NCBI GenBank assembly: GCA_964245885.1
Contig: CAXTOX010000170.1
Span: forward strand, 1-7,436
DNA: 7,436 nt
DNA from: CAHJWO01 sp964245885
GTDB taxonomy: Bacteria; Verrucomicrobiota; Verrucomicrobiia; Chthoniobacterales; SZAS-18
Direction of reading: 5' to 3'
Positions 1-6,370 of this stretch are shown in pieces (the stretch's first letter is position 1; each line of letters begins with the position of its first letter). A model generated the notes under the pieces. The model made no database searches. It was not told where the DNA came from and saw only the letters and a list, made by a program, of their open reading frames with translations. Made by a program: the position numbers and the translations under genes.

Positions 1-1345
1 AGACGGTGAGCGTCACGGCGAGAATCTCCGGCCGCAGCCGCGCGCCGTGGCACGCCGGACAGGGCTGCGGACTCATGAACGCCTTGAGCCGGTGCTTGGT
101 CAATTCGCTCTCGGTCGTGTCGAGCAGGTGCTGGAGCTGGTGGACCAACCCTTCGAAGGGCTTGCCCGCCGCCACCGTGTCGGCCTCGGCCTTTTCCTTG
201 CGCTTGACCTTGGCTTTCTCCTGGTCCTTGGCGGGGCGGAGTTCAACCGGTTCGTCACCGGTACCCTCGAAAAGCGCGCGGCGGAATTTCTCCGGTAAAT
301 CGGCGAAGGGCTTGTCCACCGGCGCTTCGTAGTGCGCGGCCAGGGCGCGTAGAACGGTCTGGTAATACACCCGCATCCGCTTGCCGACCCCACGGTGCCA
401 CGGGGAGACCGCGCCTTCCGCGAGGGTTTTTTGCGGGTCGGGCACCATCAACTCCGGGTCGAGCACCTGGAGCACGCCCAACCCGTGGCACATCGGGCAC
501 GCGCCCAGGTGGCTGTTGAAGGAAAAATGCTTGGCCGTCAGCGCGGGCAGCGTGAAACCCGTCTGCGGGTCGCGGTACTCGGTGGAATAGGCCGTTTCCA
601 CGTAGTCCTCGCTGCCCGCGGGCGCGTGCAGGATGACCAGTTGACTCTTGCCCCAACGCAGCGCCGTTTCCACCGAATCCGCCAGCCGCGCGCGGACGCC
701 TTCGCGCAAGACGAGCCGGTCCACGACCGCGTCGATGGCATGCTCCTTGGTCTTGGCGGGCCGCACGGGTTCGGGGCCGTCGAGTTCGACGATCTTGCCG
801 TCCAGCCGCACCCGCACGAACCCCTCCCGTCGGGCCTTCTCCAGCACGTCGCGGAACTCGCCGACCTGACCTTTGACGAGCGGGGCGAGCAGGATCAGCC
901 GCGAGCCGGGTTCCAAGGCGAGGATCTGGTCGACGATGGCCTGCGGGGTCTGGCGGCGCAGCGGCCGGCCGCTCTCGGGGTCGTGCGGCTGACCGACGCT
1001 CGCGTAGAGGAGTCGCAGGTAATCGTAGATCTCTGTCGTCGTGGCGATGGTCGAGCGCGGGTTGCCGCCGCCGGCGCGTTGTTCGAGCGCGATGGCGGGC
1101 GACAAGCCCTCGATGAAATCCACGTCGGGCTTCTCCATCTGGTCAAGGAACTGCCGCGCGTAGGCCGACAGGCTCTCCACGTAGCGCCGCCGGCCCTCGG
1201 CGTAGAGGGTGTCAAAAGCGAGGGAACTCTTGCCCGACCCGCTCGGCCCGGTGACGACCACGAGTTGGCCGCGGGGGAGCGTCAGGCTGAGGTTTTGCAG
1301 ATTGTGCTGGCGCGCCCCGCCGATCCTGATAGTCTGCTGGGTCAT
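1..1345 (-). CDS. uvrA: UvrA, excinuclease ABC subunit A (N-terminal 448 residues, cut by window edge)
   Basis: UvrA is the damage-recognition ATPase of nucleotide excision repair; it dimerises, loads UvrB on damaged DNA and acts in the cytoplasm. The visible 448 residues are about half of the usual 940-950. Seen: Walker A GPSGSGKSS at residues 33-41; the UvrA-specific stretch YVESLSAYARQFLDQMEKPD at 55-74; LSPAIALEQ at 81-89; HFSFNSHLGACPMCHGLG at 273-290; and CPAC at 429-432, which opens the second zinc module. The first CxxC of zinc module 1 is missing: where relatives have CPxCG this protein has DPQTG (259-263). A Lys/Glu-rich insert lies at about 372-392. The ATG at 1345 is supported by an AAGGG Shine-Dalgarno-like run (1355-1359) and by the standard UvrA N-terminus. 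It is divergent from the 98-aa gene. The C-terminal half, including the second ATPase domain, lies beyond base 1. Confidence 0.97.
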   Translation of the reverse strand, partial: MTQQTIRIGGARQHNLQNLSLTLPRGQLVVVTGPSGSGKSSLAFDTLYAEGRRRYVESLSAYARQFLDQMEKPDVDFIEGLSPAIALEQRAGGGNPRSTIATTTEIYDYLRLLYASVGQPHDPESGRPLRRQTPQAIVDQILALEPGSRLILLAPLVKGQVGEFRDVLEKARREGFVRVRLDGKIVELDGPEPVRPAKTKEHAIDAVVDRLVLREGVRARLADSVETALRWGKSQLVILHAPAGSEDYVETAYSTEYRDPQTGFTLPALTAKHFSFNSHLGACPMCHGLGVLQVLDPELMVPDPQKTLAEGAVSPWHRGVGKRMRVYYQTVLRALAAHYEAPVDKPFADLPEKFRRALFEGTGDEPVELRPAKDQEKAKVKRKEKAEADTVAAGKPFEGLVHQLQHLLDTTESELTKHRLKAFMSPQPCPACHGARLRPEILAVTLTV

Positions 1346-1351
1346 CGAATT

Positions 1352-1380
1352 TTGCCCTTGGGCATCAGAATTGCTTATCC
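1352..1380 (+). promoter_or_regulatory. Possible sigma70-like promoter for the 98-aa gene
   Basis: TTGCCC (1352-1357), a 17-nt spacer and TTATCC (1375-1380) sit 41 nt upstream of the ATG at 1422, inside the 76-nt divergent gap with uvrA. Spacing is ideal but the hexamers match only moderately. The -35 overlaps the uvrA Shine-Dalgarno on the other strand. This is read by eye and weak. Confidence 0.3.
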
Positions 1381-1421
1381 TCCGGGATGTCCAGCAAAGC
1401 ACACTGCGCCCGCCAAAGCCA

Positions 1422-1718
1422 ATGAATTCGTCCCTCACGCCCACGACTTCCATGGCCCCGGAATCTTCTCCCGCGGACGACGACGCGCCGGTCAGCCGGG
1501 CGGAGTTGCTGGAACTCCACAACAAGTTCCGTGCGGTCAAGCACAGCGCCTGCAATGCGCTGGCGGTCATCATGGCGCTCTCCGAGATGGCCGAGCGCAA
1601 CCCGACTTACATGGAGAAGCTGACCAAGACGGTGCTCTCCAAAAGCCCGCAGATGGTCAGCGAGCTGCGGGACTTCGACGACGAGTTCCGCGCGCTGCTC
1701 AAGGGTCTGCCGGAGTAG
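1422..1718 (+). CDS. Small helical protein with a histidine-kinase DHp-like helix, function unknown
   Basis: This is a 98-residue soluble protein with no signal peptide or membrane segment. Residues 1-25 are Ser/Thr/Pro/Asp-rich and probably disordered; about 26-94 look like two amphipathic helices. Helix 1 contains FRAVKHSACNALAVIMALSE (residues 36-55). Its H-x-x-x-N-A-L spacing (H41, N45) resembles the phospho-acceptor H-box of histidine kinases (H-[ED]-x-x-N-x-L), and helix 2 (about 63-94) could complete a two-helix dimerisation hairpin. There is no catalytic ATP-binding domain in the protein or next to it. The acidic residue normally following the histidine is Ser here, so phosphotransfer is unproven. 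The ATG at 1422 is preferred; an in-frame ATG at 1452 would give an 88-residue form and lose only disordered sequence. No clear Shine-Dalgarno is visible. It could equally be an unrelated coiled-coil protein. Confidence 0.75.
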   Translation: MNSSLTPTTSMAPESSPADDDAPVSRAELLELHNKFRAVKHSACNALAVIMALSEMAERNPTYMEKLTKTVLSKSPQMVSELRDFDDEFRALLKGLPE

Positions 1719-1722
1719 AAGG

Positions 1723-1760
1723 GCCGGGGACTCGTGGTAAAAACCCGATCTTCCCCCGGC
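1723..1760 (+). terminator. Possible hairpin terminator after the 98-aa gene
   Basis: Five bases after the TAG stop, GCCGGGG (1723-1729) can pair with CCCCGGC (1754-1760), a 7-bp all-G/C stem with a 24-nt loop. No T-run follows, so it is not a canonical intrinsic terminator; the long loop further weakens the call. It lies at the convergent end of two transcription units, where a terminator is expected. Confidence 0.25.
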
Positions 1761-1776
1761 TGACGGTTGGTTTGCA

Positions 1777-1861
1777 CCACCTCCCCCTGAACGTGGATGC
1801 CGCCGGTGGGCAGCCGTTGTTTCCTTCCGTGGTGCCAGCTCCCGCCGCTGAACGTCACCAC
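1777..1861. repeat. Degenerate direct repeat with nested hairpins in the convergent intergenic gap
   Basis: CTGAACGT occurs at 1787-1794 and again at 1848-1855 (offset 61), each preceded by a related C-rich run (1777-1786 and 1835-1847). The same stretch folds into two nested hairpins: AACG/TGCC (1790-1793, 1798-1801) with GGCA/CGTT (1809-1812, 1815-1818), and GTGGTG/CAGC (1829-1834, 1836-1839) with GCTG/CACCAC (1847-1850, 1856-1861). The remaining 1862-1944 has no gene that I can support. Such short stems arise readily by chance in GC-rich DNA. Confidence 0.3.
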
Positions 1862-1944
1862 CACCGGGAAGCTGATGCCCCGGTCCGCTTTGCTGTACGG
1901 GGTTTTGCACGTGGAGGCGTGGGGAAAAGGGTTTCGCGCGTCGC

Positions 1945-2499
1945 TCAGGGGCCTTCCAGAATCGCCGGGTCGCGCGGTTTGGCGGCGTCGGCGGCACCGG
2001 GCCAACGGAGTTGGCGCACGCCCGCGCCGGCGATGACGCTGGCGGCGATCAAAAACGCCGTGCCGATCCCGCCGGCGATCAGGGTCCCGCCCCACAACGC
2101 GAAGAACGTGTCAAACTCCGCCTCGTCGGGTCGGTCCCGGTGGTAGACAATGGGCTTGGTGTCCCCGACGCGGCAGTCGGGTTGGTCCCGGTTGCTCAGC
2201 CCGGAAGTGATCCGCCGGGCCACGCCGCCGCGGTCGGTGAAGGTGAACACCGGCGTGTAGTCGATGCCGTGCCGGTTGTGCTTGATGTCTTCGTACCGGG
2301 TTTGCTTGAAATCGACCACCGTCCCCGTGGCGTGCTCGGCGTGGGCGCGGAGGTCGGTCCGCGCGGAGTAGAGCCGGGAGGCCACCGACAGCAGCCAGAC
2401 GCCGCCCGCGCCAAAGAACAGGCTAACCGCCAGCAGGAGGAAACTGGGGAGGCGCAACCTGCTGGTGGTGGAGAACAGGGGAGGCGGGGCGTCGGACAT
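1945..2499 (-). CDS. DUF3592-type membrane protein
   Basis: This 184-residue protein has the layout of the DUF3592 family: an N-terminal transmembrane helix (residues about 18-40), an extracytoplasmic soluble domain, and a C-terminal hydrophobic hairpin or helix (about 135-160). The soluble part shows the family pattern: ATGTVVDF at 57-64, YTPVFTFTDRGG at 81-92, then VGDTKPIVYHRDRPDEAEF at 111-129, similar to the VGDxVxVxYxPxxPxxA signature. No enzymatic residues are evident and the family function is unknown. The chosen ATG at 2499 shares its A with the stop codon of the upstream methyltransferase gene (TGATG), which implies translational coupling. An upstream in-frame start at 2553 would lie inside the methyltransferase and adds an unconvincing 18 residues. 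The short C-terminal tail after the last helix is Ala/Pro-rich. Confidence 0.85.
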   Translation of the reverse strand: MSDAPPPLFSTTSRLRLPSFLLLAVSLFFGAGGVWLLSVASRLYSARTDLRAHAEHATGTVVDFKQTRYEDIKHNRHGIDYTPVFTFTDRGGVARRITSGLSNRDQPDCRVGDTKPIVYHRDRPDEAEFDTFFALWGGTLIAGGIGTAFLIAASVIAGAGVRQLRWPGAADAAKPRDPAILEGP

Positions 2500-3275
2500 C
2501 AGTCCCTTTTTTGCAGGACCACCCTCAGCGTGAGAAGCTTTTTCACGATCCAATCCTTGGCGCTGCCCGGCGCGAGGTCGAACTCCCGCACCGTCGCCCG
2601 GGTGCCGAAAAGCCAGTGCAGGTCGCTCTTACGCACGCGGTGGACGGCGTCGCGGTCCCGCACGAAGGGCAGGTGAAACACCGCCGGGTCCGAGAAGATC
2701 GTGAACCGCCCGGCCTTCAGGAAGTCCCCCGCGGCTAGGCGGGCGGCCCGCCAGAGCTTGGCGGGCAGCCCCAGGTGGTCCCAGGCCGGCGGGAAATACA
2801 GCGGGAAATCGTAGCGCGGACACTGGATGAGCAAGTGTCCGCCCGGGGAAAGCAGGCTCCAGAGCCGTTCGTTGAACTCGCGCGGCCGGCAGAGGTGTTC
2901 GTAGACGTAGGAGTGAAAGATCAGGTCCCAGGAGCCTTCCAGCCGGTCGATGTTGCCGGTGATGACCTCGTCGGAACTCTCGCGCAGATGGGCGAGGTTC
3001 GTTTTCGTGATGTCCTGCGAGGTGAGGTGGATTTCCTCCCGCGCCCCGCGCGCGCGCAGGAACTTGGCGAAGCCCGAGCGGCCCGCGCCGATCTCCAGCA
3101 CGCGGCAGGGGCGAGCCGGCTGCGCCAAGGCCAGGCGCAGCACCTCGCCCCAGAGCACGGGGTACTCCGGCGGCGCGTTGAAGGCGTCGTAACCCGTGAA
3201 GGTGTTGTAGAACTCGACGAGGCGCGTTTCGAGTTGCGCGATGGCCGGGGCCTGGTCTTCGTGGATTAACTCCAT
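2499..3275 (-). CDS. Class I SAM-dependent methyltransferase, substrate unknown
   Basis: This 258-residue protein has a Rossmann-fold methyltransferase core. Seen: motif I VLEIGAGRSGFAKFL (residues 59-73) for S-adenosylmethionine binding; an acidic residue after strand 2 in LTSQDIT (D88); ITGNID at 105-110; motif IV WDLIFHSYVYEHL (116-128); and the post-motif LLSPGGHLLIQCP (141-153). This resembles the Methyltransf_11/23 groups. The C-terminal third (from about 155) carries aromatic and basic residues and may bind substrate; nothing identifies what is methylated. The ATG at 3275 is chosen because the residues encoded upstream look non-conserved, but a GTG at 3332 (277 residues) lies only 15 nt after the stop of the DUF72 gene and cannot be excluded. 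Neither start has a clear Shine-Dalgarno. It lies between the DUF72 gene and a DUF3592 gene that overlaps its stop. Confidence 0.88.
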   Translation of the reverse strand: MELIHEDQAPAIAQLETRLVEFYNTFTGYDAFNAPPEYPVLWGEVLRLALAQPARPCRVLEIGAGRSGFAKFLRARGAREEIHLTSQDITKTNLAHLRESSDEVITGNIDRLEGSWDLIFHSYVYEHLCRPREFNERLWSLLSPGGHLLIQCPRYDFPLYFPPAWDHLGLPAKLWRAARLAAGDFLKAGRFTIFSDPAVFHLPFVRDRDAVHRVRKSDLHWLFGTRATVREFDLAPGSAKDWIVKKLLTLRVVLQKRD

Positions 3276-3347
3276 GAAACCCAGAGCAAAGCAGGGCGGA
3301 TGCCCGGCGGCAATCTGATTGCGCGTCCCCACCGAGCCGAGACAATT

Positions 3348-4241
3348 TCAGAGCAAGTCCAACTGCTCATCCAGCTTCTGCGGCGCTTCGCCAGGCTTCG
3401 CCGCATGTTGCACAAGGCTCGGCAGCTCGATCTCAATGCCCAAAAGCTGTCCCAGGCGCTGGCAGGTCAGCGGCGAGAACCCCTCGTAGTGGTTGTTCAC
3501 CATCACGTAGATGCGCCGCGTGTCGCCGAGGTGTTTCTTCAACCGGTCCGCCCAGAATTCCATCCCGTGCAGGCGTTCCCACAACAGGCTGCCGTAGCGG
3601 AACTGCCGCTCGCCGTCCGGCCGGAACTTCGTTTCCAGGTCGCCCATCAGCCGCACGTACAGGAAGTCCGCCGTCATCGGCAGGAAGCCGAACGCCCCCT
3701 CGTTCTGCGCATCGAGCGCGGTGAGGTCGTTCCACGCGCAGGCGACGCCGTGTTCCGCCAAGAGCTTGGCGATGCGCGGCGCGTGCCAGTCCGGGTGCCG
3801 GAACTCCACCGCGAACGAGATCTTGCCCGTCGGCAGCAGGTCGAGGAACTCCGCCAGCGCGTCCTCGTCGTGCGCCGGCCGGAAGCCGGGCGAGAACTGG
3901 AGCAGCACCGCGCCGAGCTTCTCGCCCATGGGCCGCAGGCTGCCGAGGAAGGCGTCGAGTTCGCGCCGGCAGTTGCGCAGCCGCGCCTCGTGCGTGATGA
4001 GCTTCGGCATCTTGGCGGTGAAGACGAAGTCGTCCGGCGTGCGGGCGGCCCATCCCGCGACCACGTCGGGGCGGGGGATGTGGTAAAACGTCGAGTCGAT
4101 CTCGACCGCCGGCAGGTAGCGCGCGTAGTAGGCCAACTCCTGGTTGGAGGCGAGGCTGGCGGGATAGAACACGTCGCGCCAGTCCTCGAAGTTCCACGCG
4201 CAGGTGCCGAGTTTGATCTGGTCGGCAGGATGGGAAGACAT
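3348..4241 (-). CDS. DUF72 (YecE-like) TIM-barrel protein
   Basis: This 297-residue cytoplasmic protein matches the DUF72/YecE family along its length. Seen motifs in order: IKLGTCAWNFEDW (9-21), YYARYLPAVEIDSTFYHIP (38-56), DFVFTAKMPKLITHE (71-85), LGAVLLQFSPGF (109-120), FAVEFRHPDWH (143-153), DFLYVRLMGD (192-201) and IYVMVNNHYEGFSPLTCQRL (244-263). The family folds as a TIM barrel with conserved polar residues at the strand ends, but its biochemical activity is not established. The ATG at 4241 is preferred over a GTG two codons upstream (4247); neither has a Shine-Dalgarno. It is the first gene of the minus-strand cluster, divergent from the bamD-like operon across about 220 nt. No unusual truncation or insertion is visible. 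Confidence 0.93.
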   Translation of the reverse strand: MSSHPADQIKLGTCAWNFEDWRDVFYPASLASNQELAYYARYLPAVEIDSTFYHIPRPDVVAGWAARTPDDFVFTAKMPKLITHEARLRNCRRELDAFLGSLRPMGEKLGAVLLQFSPGFRPAHDEDALAEFLDLLPTGKISFAVEFRHPDWHAPRIAKLLAEHGVACAWNDLTALDAQNEGAFGFLPMTADFLYVRLMGDLETKFRPDGERQFRYGSLLWERLHGMEFWADRLKKHLGDTRRIYVMVNNHYEGFSPLTCQRLGQLLGIEIELPSLVQHAAKPGEAPQKLDEQLDLL

Positions 4242-4420
4242 GGGCACAGGCGGGCAAAAGTGGTCAGCGGAAAATTCTCAAAGCACGAGGAGAACGAAAC
4301 CTCGATGCGCAAACATCCGCTGGTAGATCGTTTCTGTCTGGTCCTTTACGCCTCCCGTCTTTCACCTGCCACCGGATCATGGCTCACCGATCACCTCTGC
4401 CGCCCTCCCTTGCCTCCCGC

Positions 4421-4448
4421 TTGACCTCCCGGCGTTTTCCGCTAGCCT
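4421..4448 (+). promoter_or_regulatory. Promoter of the bamD-lptE-rsmI operon
   Basis: TTGACC (4421-4426), a 16-nt spacer and TAGCCT (4443-4448) precede the ATG at 4462. Transcription starting about 7 nt after the -10 would leave a leader of only about 6-8 nt, so the mRNA would be nearly leaderless. No Shine-Dalgarno precedes the ATG, which fits. The rest of the 4248-4420 gap shows no gene or clear operator. Confidence 0.5.
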
Positions 4449-4461
4449 GCCATTCCCTGCC

Positions 4462-5748
4462 ATGAAGAAAACCCTCCTGTTCGTTGTGGTGCTGGTGTTT
4501 GGATGCGTGGCCTTACCCCGCCGCAGCCCGGCACCGCTGGTAATCAGGCCCGGTGAAGGCGCTTCCTACGTGCCGCCCGGTGGCGAGGAAATCCCCAACC
4601 AAAAGGACGCCCAGGGGCAGTTCGACGCCGCCCTGGAGGCCGAGAACCACGGCAAGATCAGCGCGGCCATCTCCGGCTACAAGAAGACCGTGCGCCGGTT
4701 CCCGAAATCCACCGTGGCCGCCGCCGCGTCGTACAAGATCGGTTTTCTCCTCGAAAAACAGCAGAACCTCAGCGCCGCCTCCGACGCCTACGAGCGGCTG
4801 ATCCTCAACTATCCCCACAGCACCGACTTCAACGCGGCGCTGGAGGCCGAGTACCACATCGGCACGCTGTACCTCGACGGCATCAGGACGAAGGTCTTCG
4901 GCGTGGTGCCTCTCGTGACCACGCGCCAGAGGGCCGTGGCCGTGTTCACAGTGATCACGCGCAACGCCCCTTTCAGCAAGTACGCGCCCGTCGCGCAGTT
5001 CGGCATCGGGCAATCGTTCGCCTACGCCGGCGACAACAAAGCAGCCATCACGGCCTACCAGGAGTGCGTGGACAAGTACCCGACCGACCCCGTCGCCGCC
5101 GATGCCCTCTACCAGATCGGCTTTGCGTACATGACGATGATGCGCGCCCATTCCTACGACCGGAGCGACGCGCAGGGTGCCCGGGAGGCGTTCGAGGACT
5201 TCCTGGCCGCCTACCCCAACCACGAAAAGTCCGCACAAGCGAAGGAAAACCTCGCGGCCCTGGGTAACGTGCAGACGGGCGGCTCGCTCAAGATCGCCGA
5301 TTATTACTACAAGCAGAAGCTCTTCCGAGCGGCGGTCGTGTACTACAACGACGTGATCCGGCAGCAGCCGAATTCTCCCGACAGCACGAAGGCCAAGACC
5401 CGGCTCGACGCGATCCGCTCCAAGTTCGGGGAGAAATATTTTACCGACAAGGCTCCGCTGACCGCCGCCAACCGCAACGGCGGCGGGGTGGCCCCCAAGC
5501 TCAGCAACGGCGACGGCCGGCTCCCGGCGCAAGCCGACACGGCCCACCGTCCCGACTACGCGGGCCCGCCCGTCAGCGCGCCGACCCCGCCCCCCCCGCC
5601 GGCGAACACCGCGGGCACGTCGAAGCCGGTGCCGACACGCGTCAATCCCGCCGGTGCCGACACCAAACTACCCGACGCGCCGCCGCGGAACGAGCCGACC
5701 CCGCCCCCAGTGCCGGAAGGCGAGCAGCCCTCGCTGCCTTCCCAATAG
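4462..5748 (+). CDS. bamD: BamD-like TPR protein of outer-membrane assembly
   Basis: This 428-residue protein is probably an outer-membrane lipoprotein of the beta-barrel assembly machinery, anchored on the periplasmic face. Residues 1-14 (MKKTLLFVVVLVFG) form a short basic-hydrophobic signal followed by Cys15; the lipobox VFGC is non-ideal because of Phe at -2. The core, about 50-325, is a run of TPR-like helical pairs, for example FDAALEAENHGKISAAISGY (54-73), SYKIGFLLEKQQNLSAASDA (90-109), AQFGIGQSFAYAGDNKAAIT (178-197) and YYYKQKLFRAAVVYYNDVIR (281-300). The FPKS-, YPHS- and YPTDP-type turns are typical of YfiO/BamD. Known BamD proteins are about 245 residues, so this one is much longer: extra TPR sequence plus a Pro/Ala-rich low-complexity tail from about 335. 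The start has no Shine-Dalgarno but fits the signal sequence and promoter. lptE begins 1 nt after its stop. A generic CpoB/YbgF-like TPR role is the main alternative. Confidence 0.8.
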   Translation: MKKTLLFVVVLVFGCVALPRRSPAPLVIRPGEGASYVPPGGEEIPNQKDAQGQFDAALEAENHGKISAAISGYKKTVRRFPKSTVAAAASYKIGFLLEKQQNLSAASDAYERLILNYPHSTDFNAALEAEYHIGTLYLDGIRTKVFGVVPLVTTRQRAVAVFTVITRNAPFSKYAPVAQFGIGQSFAYAGDNKAAITAYQECVDKYPTDPVAADALYQIGFAYMTMMRAHSYDRSDAQGAREAFEDFLAAYPNHEKSAQAKENLAALGNVQTGGSLKIADYYYKQKLFRAAVVYYNDVIRQQPNSPDSTKAKTRLDAIRSKFGEKYFTDKAPLTAANRNGGGVAPKLSNGDGRLPAQADTAHRPDYAGPPVSAPTPPPPPANTAGTSKPVPTRVNPAGADTKLPDAPPRNEPTPPPVPEGEQPSLPSQ

Positions 5749-5749
5749 G

Positions 5750-6370
5750 ATGAAGGCAGAAGGCAGAAGGCAGAAGGCAGAAGGCAGAAGGACGGAGAAA
5801 CTATCCCTGGATACTGGGAGAAAACCGCGTGCTTCTGTCTTCCGCTTCCTGCGCTCCGCTTTCCGCCTTCTACCTTCTACCTTCTGCCTTCTGCCTTTTC
5901 TTCTCTCTGGCTGCGCGGGCTACCATCTCGGGGAAGCCAAGCCGGCGTACATGAAGAACGTGCACACGCTCTTCATCCCGGTATTCCGCAACAACACGCT
6001 TTTGCCGCAGGTCGAGGGAATGGTGACGGACACCGTCGCCCGGCAATTCCAGCAGGACGGCACGTACACGCTGACCTCGCGCGCCGCGGCGGACGCCATC
6101 CTCAACTGCACCATCGAACGTTCCGCGCGCACGCCCCAACGCTCCGTGACGGGCAATGTTTTGCTGACCACCGAGTTCGATCTGAGCCTGGAGGTCAGTT
6201 TCCAACTGGTCGATGCCAAGTCGGGCAAGGTGCTCGACTCGGGACAAACCAACGGCACGACGAACTTCTTCGTCGGCAACGATGTCACGCAGGACGAGCG
6301 GCAGGCGTTGCCCATCGCGGCCGAGCAGTTGGCGGTGCGCCTGGTCAGCGCGGTGGCGGAAGGGTTCTGA
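5750..6370 (+). CDS. lptE: LptE-like LPS-assembly lipoprotein with a repeat-derived signal peptide
   Basis: This 206-residue protein resembles LptE, the outer-membrane lipoprotein that plugs LptD for lipopolysaccharide insertion. The mature part begins at Cys55 of the lipobox LLSGC, followed by AGYHLG, a common N-terminus for this family (CGYHL-type). Further matches are KNVHTLFIPVFRNNTLLPQV (69-88), VTDTVARQFQQDGTYTL (92-108), residues 114-125 (ADAILNCTIERS) and a C-terminal helix ending in LAVRLVSAVAEGF. The N-region is odd: 54 residues precede the Cys instead of about 20, and residues 2-15 and 39-49 are translated from the two arms of an AAGGCAG inverted repeat. No in-frame ATG, GTG or TTG lies between the ATG at 5750 and the lipobox, so this start is nearly forced. 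The spacing to the bamD-like stop is 1 nt (TAGGATG), suggesting reinitiation. The function is inferred from family resemblance and neighbour. Confidence 0.82.
   Translation: MKAEGRRQKAEGRRTEKLSLDTGRKPRASVFRFLRSAFRLLPSTFCLLPFLLSGCAGYHLGEAKPAYMKNVHTLFIPVFRNNTLLPQVEGMVTDTVARQFQQDGTYTLTSRAAADAILNCTIERSARTPQRSVTGNVLLTTEFDLSLEVSFQLVDAKSGKVLDSGQTNGTTNFFVGNDVTQDERQALPIAAEQLAVRLVSAVAEGF
5753..5897. repeat. AAGGCAG heptamer inverted-repeat element, copy 1 (inside lptE)
   Basis: The left arm is five AAGGCAG units plus AAGG (5753-5791), starting directly after the lptE ATG. The right arm is the reverse complement with two variants: GCCTTCT, ACCTTCT, ACCTTCT, GCCTTCT, GCCTT (5865-5897). The arms can pair over 33 nt with two C/A mismatches around a loop of roughly 75 nt whose 3' half is also pyrimidine-rich. 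The whole element is in frame with lptE. Heptamers do not keep frame by themselves, so the same unit is read in three different frames. Confidence 0.92.

Noticed and set aside
395..2146. Long plus-strand open frame (583 codons) across uvrA and the 98-aa gene
   Set aside because: It is antisense to a clear UvrA, is Arg/Ala/Pro/Gly-rich with no family motifs, and runs through another gene and intergenic DNA. It is a typical high-GC shadow frame.
3300..4424. Plus-strand open frame (374 codons) opposite the DUF72 gene
   Set aside because: It mirrors the third-position GC of the strongly supported DUF72 gene and has an Arg/Val/His-rich composition without domains.
4513..5547. Minus-strand open frame (344 codons) opposite the BamD-like gene
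   Set aside because: The opposite strand encodes a coherent TPR protein; this frame is a Gly/Val/Arg-rich shadow.
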